From contig JAZNEP010000035.1 in the NCBI GenBank assembly GCA_045588655.1, positions 1 to 64,000 on the forward strand: a DNA stretch of 64,000 bases. The letters run 5' to 3'. The notes beneath the pieces are model-generated. The model did not search any database, was not told the DNA's origin, and saw nothing but the letters and a program-made list of their open reading frames with translations. Source of the stretch: SVFI01 sp045588655. GTDB taxonomy: Bacteria; Bacillota; Clostridia; Lachnospirales; Lachnospiraceae. Below are positions 8,987-16,461 of this stretch, piece by piece. Position 1 is the stretch's first letter. The number at the start of each line of letters is the position of its first letter. The position numbers and the translations under genes were made by a program.

Positions 8987-9040
8987 TTGACTTTTTGAAC
9001 AGTGTTCAATATAATTAGAATTGAACACTGTTCAAGGAGG
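8987..9040 (+). promoter_or_regulatory. Sigma-A promoter with two palindromic TetR-type operators
   Basis: TTGACT (8987-8992) and TATAAT (9010-9015) are 17 bases apart. The spacer contains the perfect palindrome TTGAACAGTGTTCAA (8995-9009). A second, TTGAACACTGTTCAA (9021-9035), covers the transcription start and runs into the AAGGAGG ribosome-binding site of the TetR gene. The two differ only at the central base. This is a textbook layout for autorepression; the binding protein is inferred to be the product at 9047. Confidence 0.85.
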
Positions 9041-9046
9041 GAATAG

Positions 9047-9667
9047 ATGCAAGAGATAAGAGATGTAAAGGAAGTAATTATTCAGGTCACTACGGAATTG
9101 ATTCGAGAAAATAACGGAAAGGTTGCTAAAATAACTTCACGCAAAATTGCAGAACGTGCAGAGGTAGGATTAGGACTAATTAATTATCACTTTGGAAGTA
9201 AAGAAAAGCTAATTACCATTTGTGTTCAGAGAATTATCAATCATGTGGTGATGTGTTTTTCGCCGGATCAAAAGGATTATAATGAGAGGGATGGTCGCTC
9301 TGATAAAGAGCGACTGGCAGATTGGGCAAAGCAGGTGTACGATTTCCTTTTTGATAATTATGCTATTTCCAGTATTTCTATTCTTGGGGATATGCAAAAT
9401 TATCAGGCAAAATCTAATTCGGTATATACGCAAAAGGGATTTTCTATGGCTATCCGAAATGACATTAGAGAAGAAAATAAAAGATTGCTGGCGTTTATGC
9501 TTACATCAACTATGCAAGTTGCCTTTTTGTCAAGCAGTTCGTCCAAGGAGATTCTGGGATATAACCTTACTATAAAGACAGAGAGAGATAGATATGTTGA
9601 TGCACTTGTAGAAATGCTTTTTATTGGAGTGCTTGGTATGACGGAGGGAAAAAATGATGAGAAATAG
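9047..9667 (+). CDS. TetR/AcrR family transcriptional regulator
   Basis: A 206-residue regulator. The N-terminal helix-turn-helix is ITSRKIAERAEVGLGLINYH near residues 27-46, followed by FGSKEKLI, the standard TetR signature. The C-terminal half is the helical ligand and dimer domain. It most likely binds the two operators just upstream and represses itself plus the overlapping CPBP gene and the flavodoxin-type gene. The ligand is unknown. Confidence 0.9.
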   Translation: MQEIRDVKEVIIQVTTELIRENNGKVAKITSRKIAERAEVGLGLINYHFGSKEKLITICVQRIINHVVMCFSPDQKDYNERDGRSDKERLADWAKQVYDFLFDNYAISSISILGDMQNYQAKSNSVYTQKGFSMAIRNDIREENKRLLAFMLTSTMQVAFLSSSSSKEILGYNLTIKTERDRYVDALVEMLFIGVLGMTEGKNDEK

Positions 9668-10364
9668 ATTGTATTTACTATTGCCGATACGTTCTTTGAT
9701 GTTTATTGCTGTATTTTTTCTTATTTCCTTGATGTCGGGAGAAAAGTTAGAGAATTTATCTCAGTGGTGGTCTGTGATAGCAAGTATTATAAATATTCTG
9801 TTTATCGGAATTCTTTTCTTTCTGTGTAAAAAGCAAAAAATAACATATGGGAAATTAATTCAATATGAAAAAGGAAAGTGTAAGTGGTATGTAGCTTTAT
9901 TGATAGTGGTATCCATGCTGATAGTCGGAATGGGAGGAATGTATCTGGCAGGATATGTTTGCTATGGAGTATTTCCTTATCTGGCACCGATGCTGATTGC
10001 ACCGATTCCACTTATCTTAGCAATTGTCAATCTTTTTCTATTACCTATAACAACAACCTTAGCGGAAGATGGTTTGTATCTTGGTTTAGGCGTAAATTAC
10101 ATAAAAAATAGATGGATTGCAATTTTTGTTCCTGCATTTTTTTATGCAATACAACATAGTTTTATTCCGATGTTATCGGATGGCAGATATATCATGTATC
10201 GCTTTTTATCCTTTTTACCATTAACGCTATGGATTTGCTATTGGTATTACAAAAATAGAAATCCACTGCCTATTATGATTGGCCATGGAATCTTAAATGT
10301 AGCGACAGCGGTTAACATTTTAGTTACTTCAGCAGTTCCGAGTATGTATGAAATGATGCTGTAG
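9654..10364 (+). CDS. CPBP-family integral membrane protein with a degenerate protease motif
   Basis: A 236-residue protein with about six to eight membrane segments. It has the CPBP (CAAX protease/bacteriocin-processing) core: LAEDGLYLG near residue 136 at motif 1, YAIQH near 163 at motif 2, and HGILN near 210 at motif 3. Motif 1 is normally EExxxR; here the second Glu is Asp and the Arg is Leu, so activity is uncertain. It overlaps the TetR gene by 14 bases and has its own GGAGGG site, so it is translationally coupled to it. Confidence 0.75.
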   Translation: MMRNRLYLLLPIRSLMFIAVFFLISLMSGEKLENLSQWWSVIASIINILFIGILFFLCKKQKITYGKLIQYEKGKCKWYVALLIVVSMLIVGMGGMYLAGYVCYGVFPYLAPMLIAPIPLILAIVNLFLLPITTTLAEDGLYLGLGVNYIKNRWIAIFVPAFFYAIQHSFIPMLSDGRYIMYRFLSFLPLTLWICYWYYKNRNPLPIMIGHGILNVATAVNILVTSAVPSMYEMML

Positions 10365-10389
10365 ATATAAGGTAGTTTGAGGGAAGAAA

Positions 10390-11193
10390 ATGAAAATTTT
10401 AATTATAAACGGAAGTGCACACAGAGGAAATACGTGGAAATTAGTGGAACAGGCAAAATACTGTTTGGTTGAGAGACAAAAAGAGATTGAATTTGAGGAA
10501 GTGCATTTAATTGAAGAAAATTTGCCATTTTGTATCGGATGTAGTAACTGTTTTCGAGTAGGACATGAAAAGTGTCCGCATTATGATGCTATTGGTAAGA
10601 TAATAGAAAAAATTGACACTGCGGATGGTGTTATAATTGCCACTGCCACATATAACATGCGAGAAACTGCATTACTAAAAAATCTATTTGATCATTTTTG
10701 CTTCATGCTTCATAGACCACATTTTTTCAAAAGCAAGGCGTTGGTTATTACTACTACTGGTGGAGTTGGTGGATATGCGGCTGCTAAAAGTGTTAAGGGA
10801 ACATTGATGGGAATTGGATTCAATCGATGCTATACATTCTCCAAGGCGTCTTTTAGTTGGAATGCATATGTACCAAGCAACAAGACTTTAATTTCTTTGA
10901 GAAAGGTAGTTCAAAAGTTTTATAAGGATGTGGAATCAAGGAAATTACATAATCCTAAGATAGAATTATTAATACCATATAATTTGTTTCGAGGGATGTC
11001 TTTAGCATATGTAGCAGGAACAGACTATGAGACAGAAGATGGCGTATACTGGACAGATGAATGTCGTAAGGGTTTAGTATATGCACCGGGAATTGAAGTG
11101 GCTTTTTATAAAAAGCCTATCGGGCATTTGTTCTATTGGATTGGAAAGTGGGCAGGCAATATGAAAGGAATGCAGGTTACCTATAAGAAATAG
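10390..11193 (+). CDS. NAD(P)H-dependent FMN reductase / flavodoxin-fold oxidoreductase
   Basis: The 267-residue protein has a flavodoxin-type FMN reductase domain. INGSAHRGNTWKLVE near residue 6 is the phosphate loop, CIGCSNCFRVGHEKCPHYD near 52 is the Cys-rich segment found in iron-sulfur-flavoprotein-like members, and ATATYNMRETALLKNLFD near 81 matches the PxYxxxxS-type FMN-binding region. It follows the CPBP gene by 25 bases and is probably regulated by the TetR protein. Confidence 0.75.
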   Translation: MKILIINGSAHRGNTWKLVEQAKYCLVERQKEIEFEEVHLIEENLPFCIGCSNCFRVGHEKCPHYDAIGKIIEKIDTADGVIIATATYNMRETALLKNLFDHFCFMLHRPHFFKSKALVITTTGGVGGYAAAKSVKGTLMGIGFNRCYTFSKASFSWNAYVPSNKTLISLRKVVQKFYKDVESRKLHNPKIELLIPYNLFRGMSLAYVAGTDYETEDGVYWTDECRKGLVYAPGIEVAFYKKPIGHLFYWIGKWAGNMKGMQVTYKK

Positions 11194-11281
11194 GTAAACA
11201 AAGTATTATACAAATTGTGATAGGAAGTCCAATTATAGGATTTGATTTATCGCAAGTATGTAAAGAGAGTGGAGGAATATT

Positions 11282-12355
11282 GTGATTAAGCGAAAAGAGA
11301 TAAATGATAAAGTAGTAGAATGGATTACTAAAAAAGTGAAAACGGAATATGCGGATGATATCAGTCTTGTTTTACTATATGGTTCATATATTAATGGAAC
11401 AGCGAATAGTAAGTCAGATGTAGACTGTTATTATATACCGAAAACGGAGCGTGGATATAATTTAGGGACAGGATTTATTATAGATGGCGTTGGATATGAT
11501 TTGTTTCCCATTTCGTGGGAAAGAATTGCAGGAATTGCTGACTTGCAAGAATGTTTGTTGCCATTGGTAGGAGATGTTCAGGTGATCTATTATCGAAATT
11601 TGTTCGATTTAGAGCGATTTAAGGAGATACAGTCTAAGTTACATAGCAATCTTGCTAATGACGAATACGTAAAAGATATAGCCCTAAAAAGATGCGAAGA
11701 TGCAAATAGAATGTGTGAGCAGATAAAGTGGAGCGATAATCTGTCAGAAGTTCGTAAAATAGCAGGACATGTTATTATGACACTTGCGGATGCAGTTGCT
11801 ATATACAATCATGATTATTTTCATTTTGGACTAAAAAAACAGTATGAGAATTTAGAAAGTAATTTTCCGAATGTTCCTTCCAATATCGTGAATGGATATA
11901 AGCAAGTAGTTATCTCTTTGAATCAAAATGAGGTAATAGATAGAACGGTTGATTTGTTAAAGAATGTATGTGATTATATGCAGATTACGGTGGAATCGCC
12001 AGTAGATATTATATCAAATGAAGTTACTGCGACGGAGGGGATTAATGCATCTTGGCTTGCTGAATTATATGAAGAAATTAGTTCAACATTTAATAAAATA
12101 TATGTATGTTGTGAAAGCGGCAACTATATACTTGCCTTTCTTTCAGCAGTGTGTTTGCAGCGAGAATTAGATGACGCAAAAGAAGCGGGTAGTCCATCAT
12201 ATGATTTATTAAGTTATTTCGATTATAGAGAACTAGGTAAACTTGCAGAAAGAACTCGAATGATTGAAACAGATTTTGTAGAATTGATTACGAACAGTGG
12301 TGGGAATATAAAGTCATATGATACTTTTGAGCGGTTTGTTCAAGCAGACTTATAA
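11282..12355 (+). CDS. Nucleotidyltransferase-domain protein of unknown substrate
   Basis: A 357-residue protein. The N-terminal domain has the polymerase-beta-type motif LLYGSYINGTANSKSDVDCY near residue 32 (GS, then DxD), and a third acidic position in the DGVGYDLFPI strand near 73. Residues from about 125 on are helical, without recognised motifs. The start is a GTG after GTGGAGGAA. It resembles aminoglycoside-type nucleotidyltransferases only in the catalytic core. It is the last gene before a strong terminator. Confidence 0.65.
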   Translation: MIKRKEINDKVVEWITKKVKTEYADDISLVLLYGSYINGTANSKSDVDCYYIPKTERGYNLGTGFIIDGVGYDLFPISWERIAGIADLQECLLPLVGDVQVIYYRNLFDLERFKEIQSKLHSNLANDEYVKDIALKRCEDANRMCEQIKWSDNLSEVRKIAGHVIMTLADAVAIYNHDYFHFGLKKQYENLESNFPNVPSNIVNGYKQVVISLNQNEVIDRTVDLLKNVCDYMQITVESPVDIISNEVTATEGINASWLAELYEEISSTFNKIYVCCESGNYILAFLSAVCLQRELDDAKEAGSPSYDLLSYFDYRELGKLAERTRMIETDFVELITNSGGNIKSYDTFERFVQADL

Positions 12356-12371
12356 GGTGAATTCATAATTT

Positions 12372-12399
12372 AGAGCTACAGCAATGTAGCTCTATTTTT
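12372..12399 (+). terminator. Rho-independent terminator
   Basis: AGAGCTACA (12372-12380), a GCAA tetraloop and TGTAGCTCT (12385-12393) form a perfect 9-bp stem, followed by ATTTTTG. It lies 17 bases after the nucleotidyltransferase stop. Confidence 0.9.
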
Positions 12400-12422
12400 G
12401 CTATTTATTAGGAAATCCTAAC

Positions 12423-12473
12423 TTGACAAATATATCAGAGTGATATATTGTGTTATATATCAGTTTGATACAT
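12423..12473 (+). promoter_or_regulatory. Promoter with two PadR-type inverted-repeat operators
   Basis: TTGACA (12423-12428) is the -35 element. TATTGT at 12446-12451 (17-base spacing) or TATATT at 12444 could be the -10. ATATATCA (12430-12437) and TGATATAT (12441-12448) form a perfect inverted repeat around GAG. A second, imperfect one (ATATATCA / TGATACAT, 12455-12473) lies 25 bases on. The ATxxATCA-type arms fit PadR regulators; the gene at 12556 is the likely binder. Confidence 0.75.
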
Positions 12474-12555
12474 GGATGGCAATGATGAATAGTATGTATA
12501 AAAAGGTGTCCTAAAAATGTGTTAGCTTAGGGGATGCTAGAAAGAGGAAAAAAGA

Positions 12556-13104
12556 ATGGCAATAGAAAAGAAAAGTGATTGTGTCATTTTAGGTTTGTTA
12601 AGCCACGAAGATTTGACAGGGTACGAAATTAAAAAACGTTTGGATACGACTTTGAAGTATTTTTGGGGGGCGAGCTATGGCAGTATATATCCTGCGCTGG
12701 GGGATTTGGTAAAGCGTGGACTGGCAAGCAAACGTGACGGAACCGAGAATAATCGAAATAAAATTATCTATTCCATTACGGAAGATGGCAGAAACTATTT
12801 AAAAGGTTGGCTTGCCAGCCCGGTGGAAAAGGACGAGCTGCGTTATGAAACATTGCTGAAATTATTCTTTGGTCATGAGGCTGGGGTAGAGCAAACACTG
12901 GCGCATATAGAAGCATTTGAGGAAAAGATTTCGAAAGAATTGCCATTTCTTATGGGAGCAACAGATATGCTTAAAGAAGGTATTTCAGAGGATGATACCC
13001 ACAAATATTATCTGCTCACGGCAGAGTTTGGACTAAAGACATATCAAGCCTATTTGGAATGGTGCAGGGAAGCGAAAACGATGTTGAAAGAAGGGCGTGG
13101 ATAG
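12556..13104 (+). CDS. PadR family transcriptional regulator
   Basis: A 182-residue PadR protein. The N-terminal winged helix begins CVILGLLSHEDLTGYEIKKR near residue 9 and continues with ASYGSIYPALGDLVKRGL, the PadR signature. The C-terminal helical domain from about residue 95 is the Vir_act_alpha_C-type dimer domain. It probably represses its own promoter and the next gene, which overlaps or abuts its end. Confidence 0.9.
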   Translation: MAIEKKSDCVILGLLSHEDLTGYEIKKRLDTTLKYFWGASYGSIYPALGDLVKRGLASKRDGTENNRNKIIYSITEDGRNYLKGWLASPVEKDELRYETLLKLFFGHEAGVEQTLAHIEAFEEKISKELPFLMGATDMLKEGISEDDTHKYYLLTAEFGLKTYQAYLEWCREAKTMLKEGRG

Positions 13105-13105
13105 A

Positions 13106-13573
13106 ATGTTTGGACATTTTGGTTTTTCATATGTGGGATTGATATTTATGGTTATGCTCATGGTACCCAATATAATATGGGCTAAAAATCAGCCACAAGG
13201 TTATACTGCGGAGAATGAAGATAAAGTACTTGCTGTTTTTGAGCGAATAGGAGAAATTCTTGCAACATGTTGTGCGTTGGTGTTTTCGGATTTTAATTTG
13301 CGCGCGTGGTCTTGGTGGTCCTTATGGCTTGTGGCATCTGTTGTTTTGATGATTATGTACGAACTATGGTGGATTAGATATTTTAGAAGTGAACGGAAGT
13401 TATCCGACTTTTATAGTAGTTTTTTAGGAGTGCCGATTGCAGGAGCTACATTACCTGTACTTGCTTTCTTTCTGCTTGGAATATACGGGAAAGTCATATG
13501 GATGTTAATTGCTAGTGTTATTTTAGGAATTGGACATATAGGCATTCACTGGCAACATAGTAAAGCGTTGTAA
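13106..13573 (+). CDS. Small integral membrane protein, unknown function
   Basis: About 155 residues with four predicted membrane segments (near 5-22, 47-65, 70-92 and 104-145). I do not recognise the family. The ATG at 13106 sits 10 bases after AAGAAGGG. A GTG at 13097 would overlap the PadR gene by 8 bases and is the alternative start. PadR-controlled genes are often transporters or membrane stress proteins, which fits its position. Confidence 0.65.
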   Translation: MFGHFGFSYVGLIFMVMLMVPNIIWAKNQPQGYTAENEDKVLAVFERIGEILATCCALVFSDFNLRAWSWWSLWLVASVVLMIMYELWWIRYFRSERKLSDFYSSFLGVPIAGATLPVLAFFLLGIYGKVIWMLIASVILGIGHIGIHWQHSKAL

Positions 13574-13584
13574 AAATAATAATC

Positions 13585-13613
13585 ACCCGGCCATTGAAAT
13601 GGCCGGGTCTTTT
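13585..13613 (+). terminator. Rho-independent terminator between convergent genes
   Basis: ACCCGGCCA (13585-13593), loop TTGAAA and TGGCCGGGT (13600-13608) form a perfect GC-rich stem, followed by CTTTT. It ends the PadR operon and lies just past the stop of the convergent dut gene, so it may serve both. Confidence 0.9.
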
Positions 13614-13622
13614 AATACATGA

Positions 13623-14057
13623 TTAATTCTTTCCAGTGCTTCCTATTCCGCCACGGTTACTTCCTTCTAACTGGGAAACTTGCTCAAATACAAGCTTTGG
13701 CTGGTTTTCCATAATGCGGAACTGGCAGATGCGGTCGTTTTTGTGAATAATGGTATCGCGCAGTGCATAAACTGGCATGTACCACCAATCATCCGGTCCG
13801 CAGTAGGAGCAGTCAATGATTCCACAGTGGTTGGTCTGAATAATACCGAAATTCTTATAAGTGGAGCTGCGAGGTACGACATGTGCTTCGTAACCTTCCG
13901 GTAACTGCATTGCTACGCCGAGATGGATTAGCTTGAATTCACCGGCTTTCAGTTCAACATCCATAGCACTTCGAAGGTCAATCCAATCGGATTTTCCGTC
14001 TATGTAGGTTAATTTTTCAATTGTTTCATCTAAATACTGAATACGAATCTGTTCCAT
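13623..14057 (-). CDS. dut: dUTP diphosphatase (dUTPase)
   Basis: The 144-residue trimeric-type dUTPase hydrolyses dUTP to dUMP and pyrophosphate, keeping uracil out of DNA. Motif 1 is in DLRSAMDVEL, motif 2 is PRSSTYKNFGI near residue 67, motif 3 is GIIDCSYCGPD near 84, motif 4 is DRICQFRI near 111 and motif 5 is RGGIGSTGKN at the C-terminus. All are intact. The start at 14057 follows AAGGAG. A longer frame extends to 14300 but overlaps the divergent gene's start and lacks dUTPase features. Confidence 0.92.
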   Translation of the reverse strand: MEQIRIQYLDETIEKLTYIDGKSDWIDLRSAMDVELKAGEFKLIHLGVAMQLPEGYEAHVVPRSSTYKNFGIIQTNHCGIIDCSYCGPDDWWYMPVYALRDTIIHKNDRICQFRIMENQPKLVFEQVSQLEGSNRGGIGSTGKN

Positions 14058-14164
14058 GTTAATTCTCCTTGTGGTATATGATGTTTGTATTTGAATTTTA
14101 ATTTCAAATAACCACCCCAAGTATATCATAAGTAGAATTTTCGCACTAGCACTATCTTTCTGCA

Positions 14165-14194
14165 TGAATAAAAAATCCCACATTTGACAAACTA
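14165..14194 (+). promoter_or_regulatory. Sigma-G-type (forespore) promoter
   Basis: TGAATA (14165-14170) and CAAACTA (14188-14194) are separated by 17 bases. These match the sigma-G -35 (TGMATA) exactly and the -10 (CATACTA) at 6 of 7 positions. It points at the SpoVAF-like gene, whose family is forespore-expressed in Bacillus. Confidence 0.65.
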
Positions 14195-14234
14195 AACCAT
14201 AAAAAAGAATGCGCGCAGGCAGAAAGGATAATAT

Positions 14235-15659
14235 ATGGAACCGATTATATTGGAGAGCAGAATCAGCAGAAATATAAAAGAGAATAGAAAATACTTTCAT
14301 GAAAAGCTGAATGTGGATGTGAATTTTGATATGTTGTACCGTGATTTAATCGTTGGCGAGAAGGATTCCGTGATTTATTTTATTGACGGATTTTGCAAAG
14401 ATGAGCTGATGATGAAAATGTTGCAGTATTTTATTGGCCTTAAAGCAACGGATTTGCCGGACAGTGCAGCAGAGATGCTTAAGAGAAATATGCCTTATGT
14501 TGAGGTGGATATGGAAGATCGGAAGGATAAAATTGTGACAGCTATTTTGTCCGGACAACTTGCGATGTTCATTGATGGTTTTGATAAGTGCATTCTGATT
14601 GATTCCAGAACCTACCCGGCGAGAAGTGTTTCGGAACCGGATAAGGATAAAGCGCTCCGGGGTTCTAAGGACGGATTTGTTGAGACAATTATTTTTAACA
14701 CGGCGCTGATACGACGACGTATTCGTGATACAGATCTTTGTGTGGAAATGCTTCAAGCAGGATCCTCTTCAAAAACAGACATCGCGCTTTTGTATATGGG
14801 AAAGAGGGTGGATGAAAACTTTTTAATGGAGATAAAAAGCCGAATCAAAGGATTGAAAGTGGATGCGTTGACACTTAATCAAGAATCACTGGCAGAATGT
14901 CTTTATGATAAAAGATGGTTAAATCCGTTCCCGAAATTCAGATTCACGGAGCGTCCGGATACATCTGCAGCACAAATTTTGGAGGGGAACATTATTATTT
15001 TAGTGGATAACGCACCACAGGCTATGATTCTTCCAACATCACTTTTTGATATTACAGAGGAAGCAGATGATTACTATTTTCCACCGCTTACAGGGACGTA
15101 TCTCAGATTTGCCAAATTAGTAATTCTAACTTTTTCGTATTTTGTGACACCGTTATATTTGCTTCTTTCGACCAATCCGCAATGGATACCGGAAGCTTTT
15201 GCGTTTATTCAGATGAAAGATCCATCTAACATTCCTATTTTTTGGCAGTTTATTATATTGGAAGTGGCACTTGACGGCTTGCGATTGGCGGCGGTCAATA
15301 CACCGAATATGCTCAGCACGCCACTCAGTATTATGGCAGCACTGATTCTTGGTGATTTTTCAGTTAGTAGCGGATGGTTTAATGCTGAGGTTATGCTTTA
15401 TATGGCTTTTGTAGCATTGGCTAACTATACACAGACAAACTATGAGTTAGCATATGCTGTCAAATTTATGAGAATTGCGAATCTGATTCTTACAAGTTTG
15501 TTTGGAATCTTCGGTTTTATTGCCGGAATTGGTTTGTTCCTTCTGTCATTAATCAATAACAAAATGTTGTCAGGAAGAGGATATCTCTATCCGCTCATTC
15601 CATTTCATTATAAAGAACTCAAAAAGCGTTTCTTGCGGAGAAGTATACGAAATGCGTAA
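14235..15659 (+). CDS. SpoVAF/GerA-family spore germination membrane protein
   Basis: A 474-residue GerA-family protein. The soluble N-terminal domain (1 to about 290) contains the SpoVAF-like stretch TYPARSVSEPDKDKALRG near 127-144, then GFVETIIFNTALIRRRIRD. The C-terminal part has about five membrane segments, with TGTYLRFAKL before the first. SpoVAF works with the SpoVA channel that moves dipicolinic acid in spores, and GerA A-subunits are germinant receptors. No spoVA genes or GerB/GerC partners are adjacent, so it stands alone here. AAAGGA precedes the ATG. Confidence 0.85.
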   Translation: MEPIILESRISRNIKENRKYFHEKLNVDVNFDMLYRDLIVGEKDSVIYFIDGFCKDELMMKMLQYFIGLKATDLPDSAAEMLKRNMPYVEVDMEDRKDKIVTAILSGQLAMFIDGFDKCILIDSRTYPARSVSEPDKDKALRGSKDGFVETIIFNTALIRRRIRDTDLCVEMLQAGSSSKTDIALLYMGKRVDENFLMEIKSRIKGLKVDALTLNQESLAECLYDKRWLNPFPKFRFTERPDTSAAQILEGNIIILVDNAPQAMILPTSLFDITEEADDYYFPPLTGTYLRFAKLVILTFSYFVTPLYLLLSTNPQWIPEAFAFIQMKDPSNIPIFWQFIILEVALDGLRLAAVNTPNMLSTPLSIMAALILGDFSVSSGWFNAEVMLYMAFVALANYTQTNYELAYAVKFMRIANLILTSLFGIFGFIAGIGLFLLSLINNKMLSGRGYLYPLIPFHYKELKKRFLRRSIRNA

Positions 15660-15663
15660 CAGG

Positions 15664-15706
15664 AATATCTGGGATTCTTTCAAAGAATCTCGGATATTGT
15701 TTTTTT
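15664..15706 (+). terminator. Rho-independent terminator
   Basis: An extended hairpin pairs AATATC (15664-15669) with GATATT (15693-15698) and GATTCTTT with AAAGAATC inside it, followed by a run of seven T. It separates the germination gene from the cotJ operon. Confidence 0.85.
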
Positions 15707-15710
15707 ATGT

Positions 15711-15738
15711 GTCAATCCGACAATTAGTTACATACTAT
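15711..15738 (+). promoter_or_regulatory. Possible sigma-E (mother-cell) promoter of the cotJ operon
   Basis: CATACTAT (15731-15738) matches the sigma-E -10 consensus at 7 of 8 positions. Thirteen bases upstream, GTCAATC is a weak -35. The cotJ operon of Bacillus subtilis is sigma-E controlled, so this is the expected class, but the -35 match is poor. Confidence 0.45.
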
Positions 15739-15766
15739 GATAGTAAAAAAGCAGGAGAATACGATA

Positions 15767-15940
15767 ATGAAAAATTACTATGATCAGTTTCCGATAGAAG
15801 AGTTCCCTGTGGCGATGGCATATGTACCTTGGCACAAACTTGATAAAATATACGAAGATCTGGAAGATGCATTTCGTGAAGGAACTATTTTTCCGGAATT
15901 GAATAAACCATTTTACGGAAGGAGATGTGTAAATCGATGA
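15767..15940 (+). CDS. cotJA: Spore coat associated protein CotJA
   Basis: The 57-residue protein has the CotJA pattern: FPVAMAYVPWHKLDKIYEDL, then AFREGTIFPELNKPFYG. CotJA is needed for assembly of CotJC into the inner spore coat in Bacillus. The ATG at 15767 follows AGGAGA by 8 bases; an in-frame ATG at 15737 has no ribosome-binding site. The stop overlaps the cotJB start (ATGA), so the operon is translationally coupled. Confidence 0.88.
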   Translation: MKNYYDQFPIEEFPVAMAYVPWHKLDKIYEDLEDAFREGTIFPELNKPFYGRRCVNR

Positions 15941-16209
15941 AAGAAAATAATATGTCTAAAGCTGCATTGCTTCATGAAATCAGTAAAGTGGATTTTGCAG
16001 TAGTGGAAATGACACTTTATCTGGACACACATCCGCATGAAAGAGAAGCGATCGCATATCTAAACCACTATGTAAAGTTAAAAAATCAGTTGGTAAAAGA
16101 ATATAGCTACAGGTATGAACCTTTGTCAGTTGATTTTGCAAATGAGAGTAATGATAATAAATGGCATTGGGCTCTTGCACCGATGCCTTGGGAAGGAGGA
16201 TGCAGATAA
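15937..16209 (+). CDS. cotJB: Spore coat protein CotJB
   Basis: The 90-residue protein fits CotJB: ALLHEISKVDFAVVEMTLYL near residue 8, LDTHPHEREAIAYLNHY near 27 and the C-terminal WALAPMPWEGGCR. It overlaps cotJA by 4 bases (ATGA) and cotJC by one base (TAATG). An in-frame ATG at 15925 lies directly against GGAAGGAG and is too close to be used. Confidence 0.88.
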   Translation: MKENNMSKAALLHEISKVDFAVVEMTLYLDTHPHEREAIAYLNHYVKLKNQLVKEYSYRYEPLSVDFANESNDNKWHWALAPMPWEGGCR

Positions 16210-16394
16210 TGTGGAGTTATGAAAGAAGATTGCAGTATCCGGTAAATATAAAGGAAACCAACGCTAAAATTGCTCAAATTATTATCAGCCAGTATGGCGG
16301 ACCGGATGGGGAGCTTAGCGCTTCTATGCGTTATTTGTCACAAAGATATACCATTCCGAATAATGAAGTGGCGGGATTGTTGACGGATATCGGT
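16209..16394 (+). pseudogene. cotJC: cotJC, 5' segment (gene split by a mobile element)
   Basis: Codons 1-62 encode the N-terminal part of the manganese-catalase-type coat protein CotJC: MWSYERRLQYPVNI, then QYGGPDGELSASMRYLSQRY with the first metal-ligand Glu, ending LLTDIG. Normal CotJC continues DIGTEELAH. Here the frame runs into unrelated DNA after the GGT at 16392-16394 and stops at 16478. The rest of the gene lies at 23652. Joining at GGT gives one intact 208-residue frame. No stop or frameshift is present in either part. Confidence 0.92.
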
Positions 16395-16419
16395 GTATCA
16401 GTGGTAAAATTGCACATCT
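16371..16419 (+). other. attL: left junction of the cotJC element
   Basis: The cotJC sequence up to GG (16392-16393) is the attB half. The element half is the 15 bases 16394-16408 followed by the arm ATTGCACATCT (16409-16419). The arm is the inverted copy, 10 of 11 bases, of AGATGCGCAAT at the right end, at the same distance from GG. Confidence 0.8.
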
Positions 16420-16434
16420 TAGATTTAAGTAGAT

Positions 16435-16460
16435 GCTCCGGAAGTTTCAGTTTCCGGAGC
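16435..16460. terminator. Hairpin between the cotJC 5' segment and the recombinase gene
   Basis: GCTCCGGAA (16435-16443) pairs with TTCCGGAGC (16452-16460). It lies one base past the recombinase stop and near the end of the cotJC read-through frame. On the + strand a short ATTTTT follows at 16467. It may stop convergent transcription from both sides. Confidence 0.6.
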
Positions 16461-16461
16461 C

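Noticed and set aside
13623..14300. N-terminal extension of dut to 14300
   Set aside because: The extra 81 residues overlap the start and promoter of the divergent germination gene, and a good AAGGAG precedes the ATG at 14057.
15712..15739. Sigma-G or sigma-K promoter for cotJ
   Set aside because: The -10 CATACTAT also resembles sigma-G, but no GMATR-type -35 is found at the right spacing, and CATANNNTA (sigma-K) does not fit. Sigma-E is the better but weak call.
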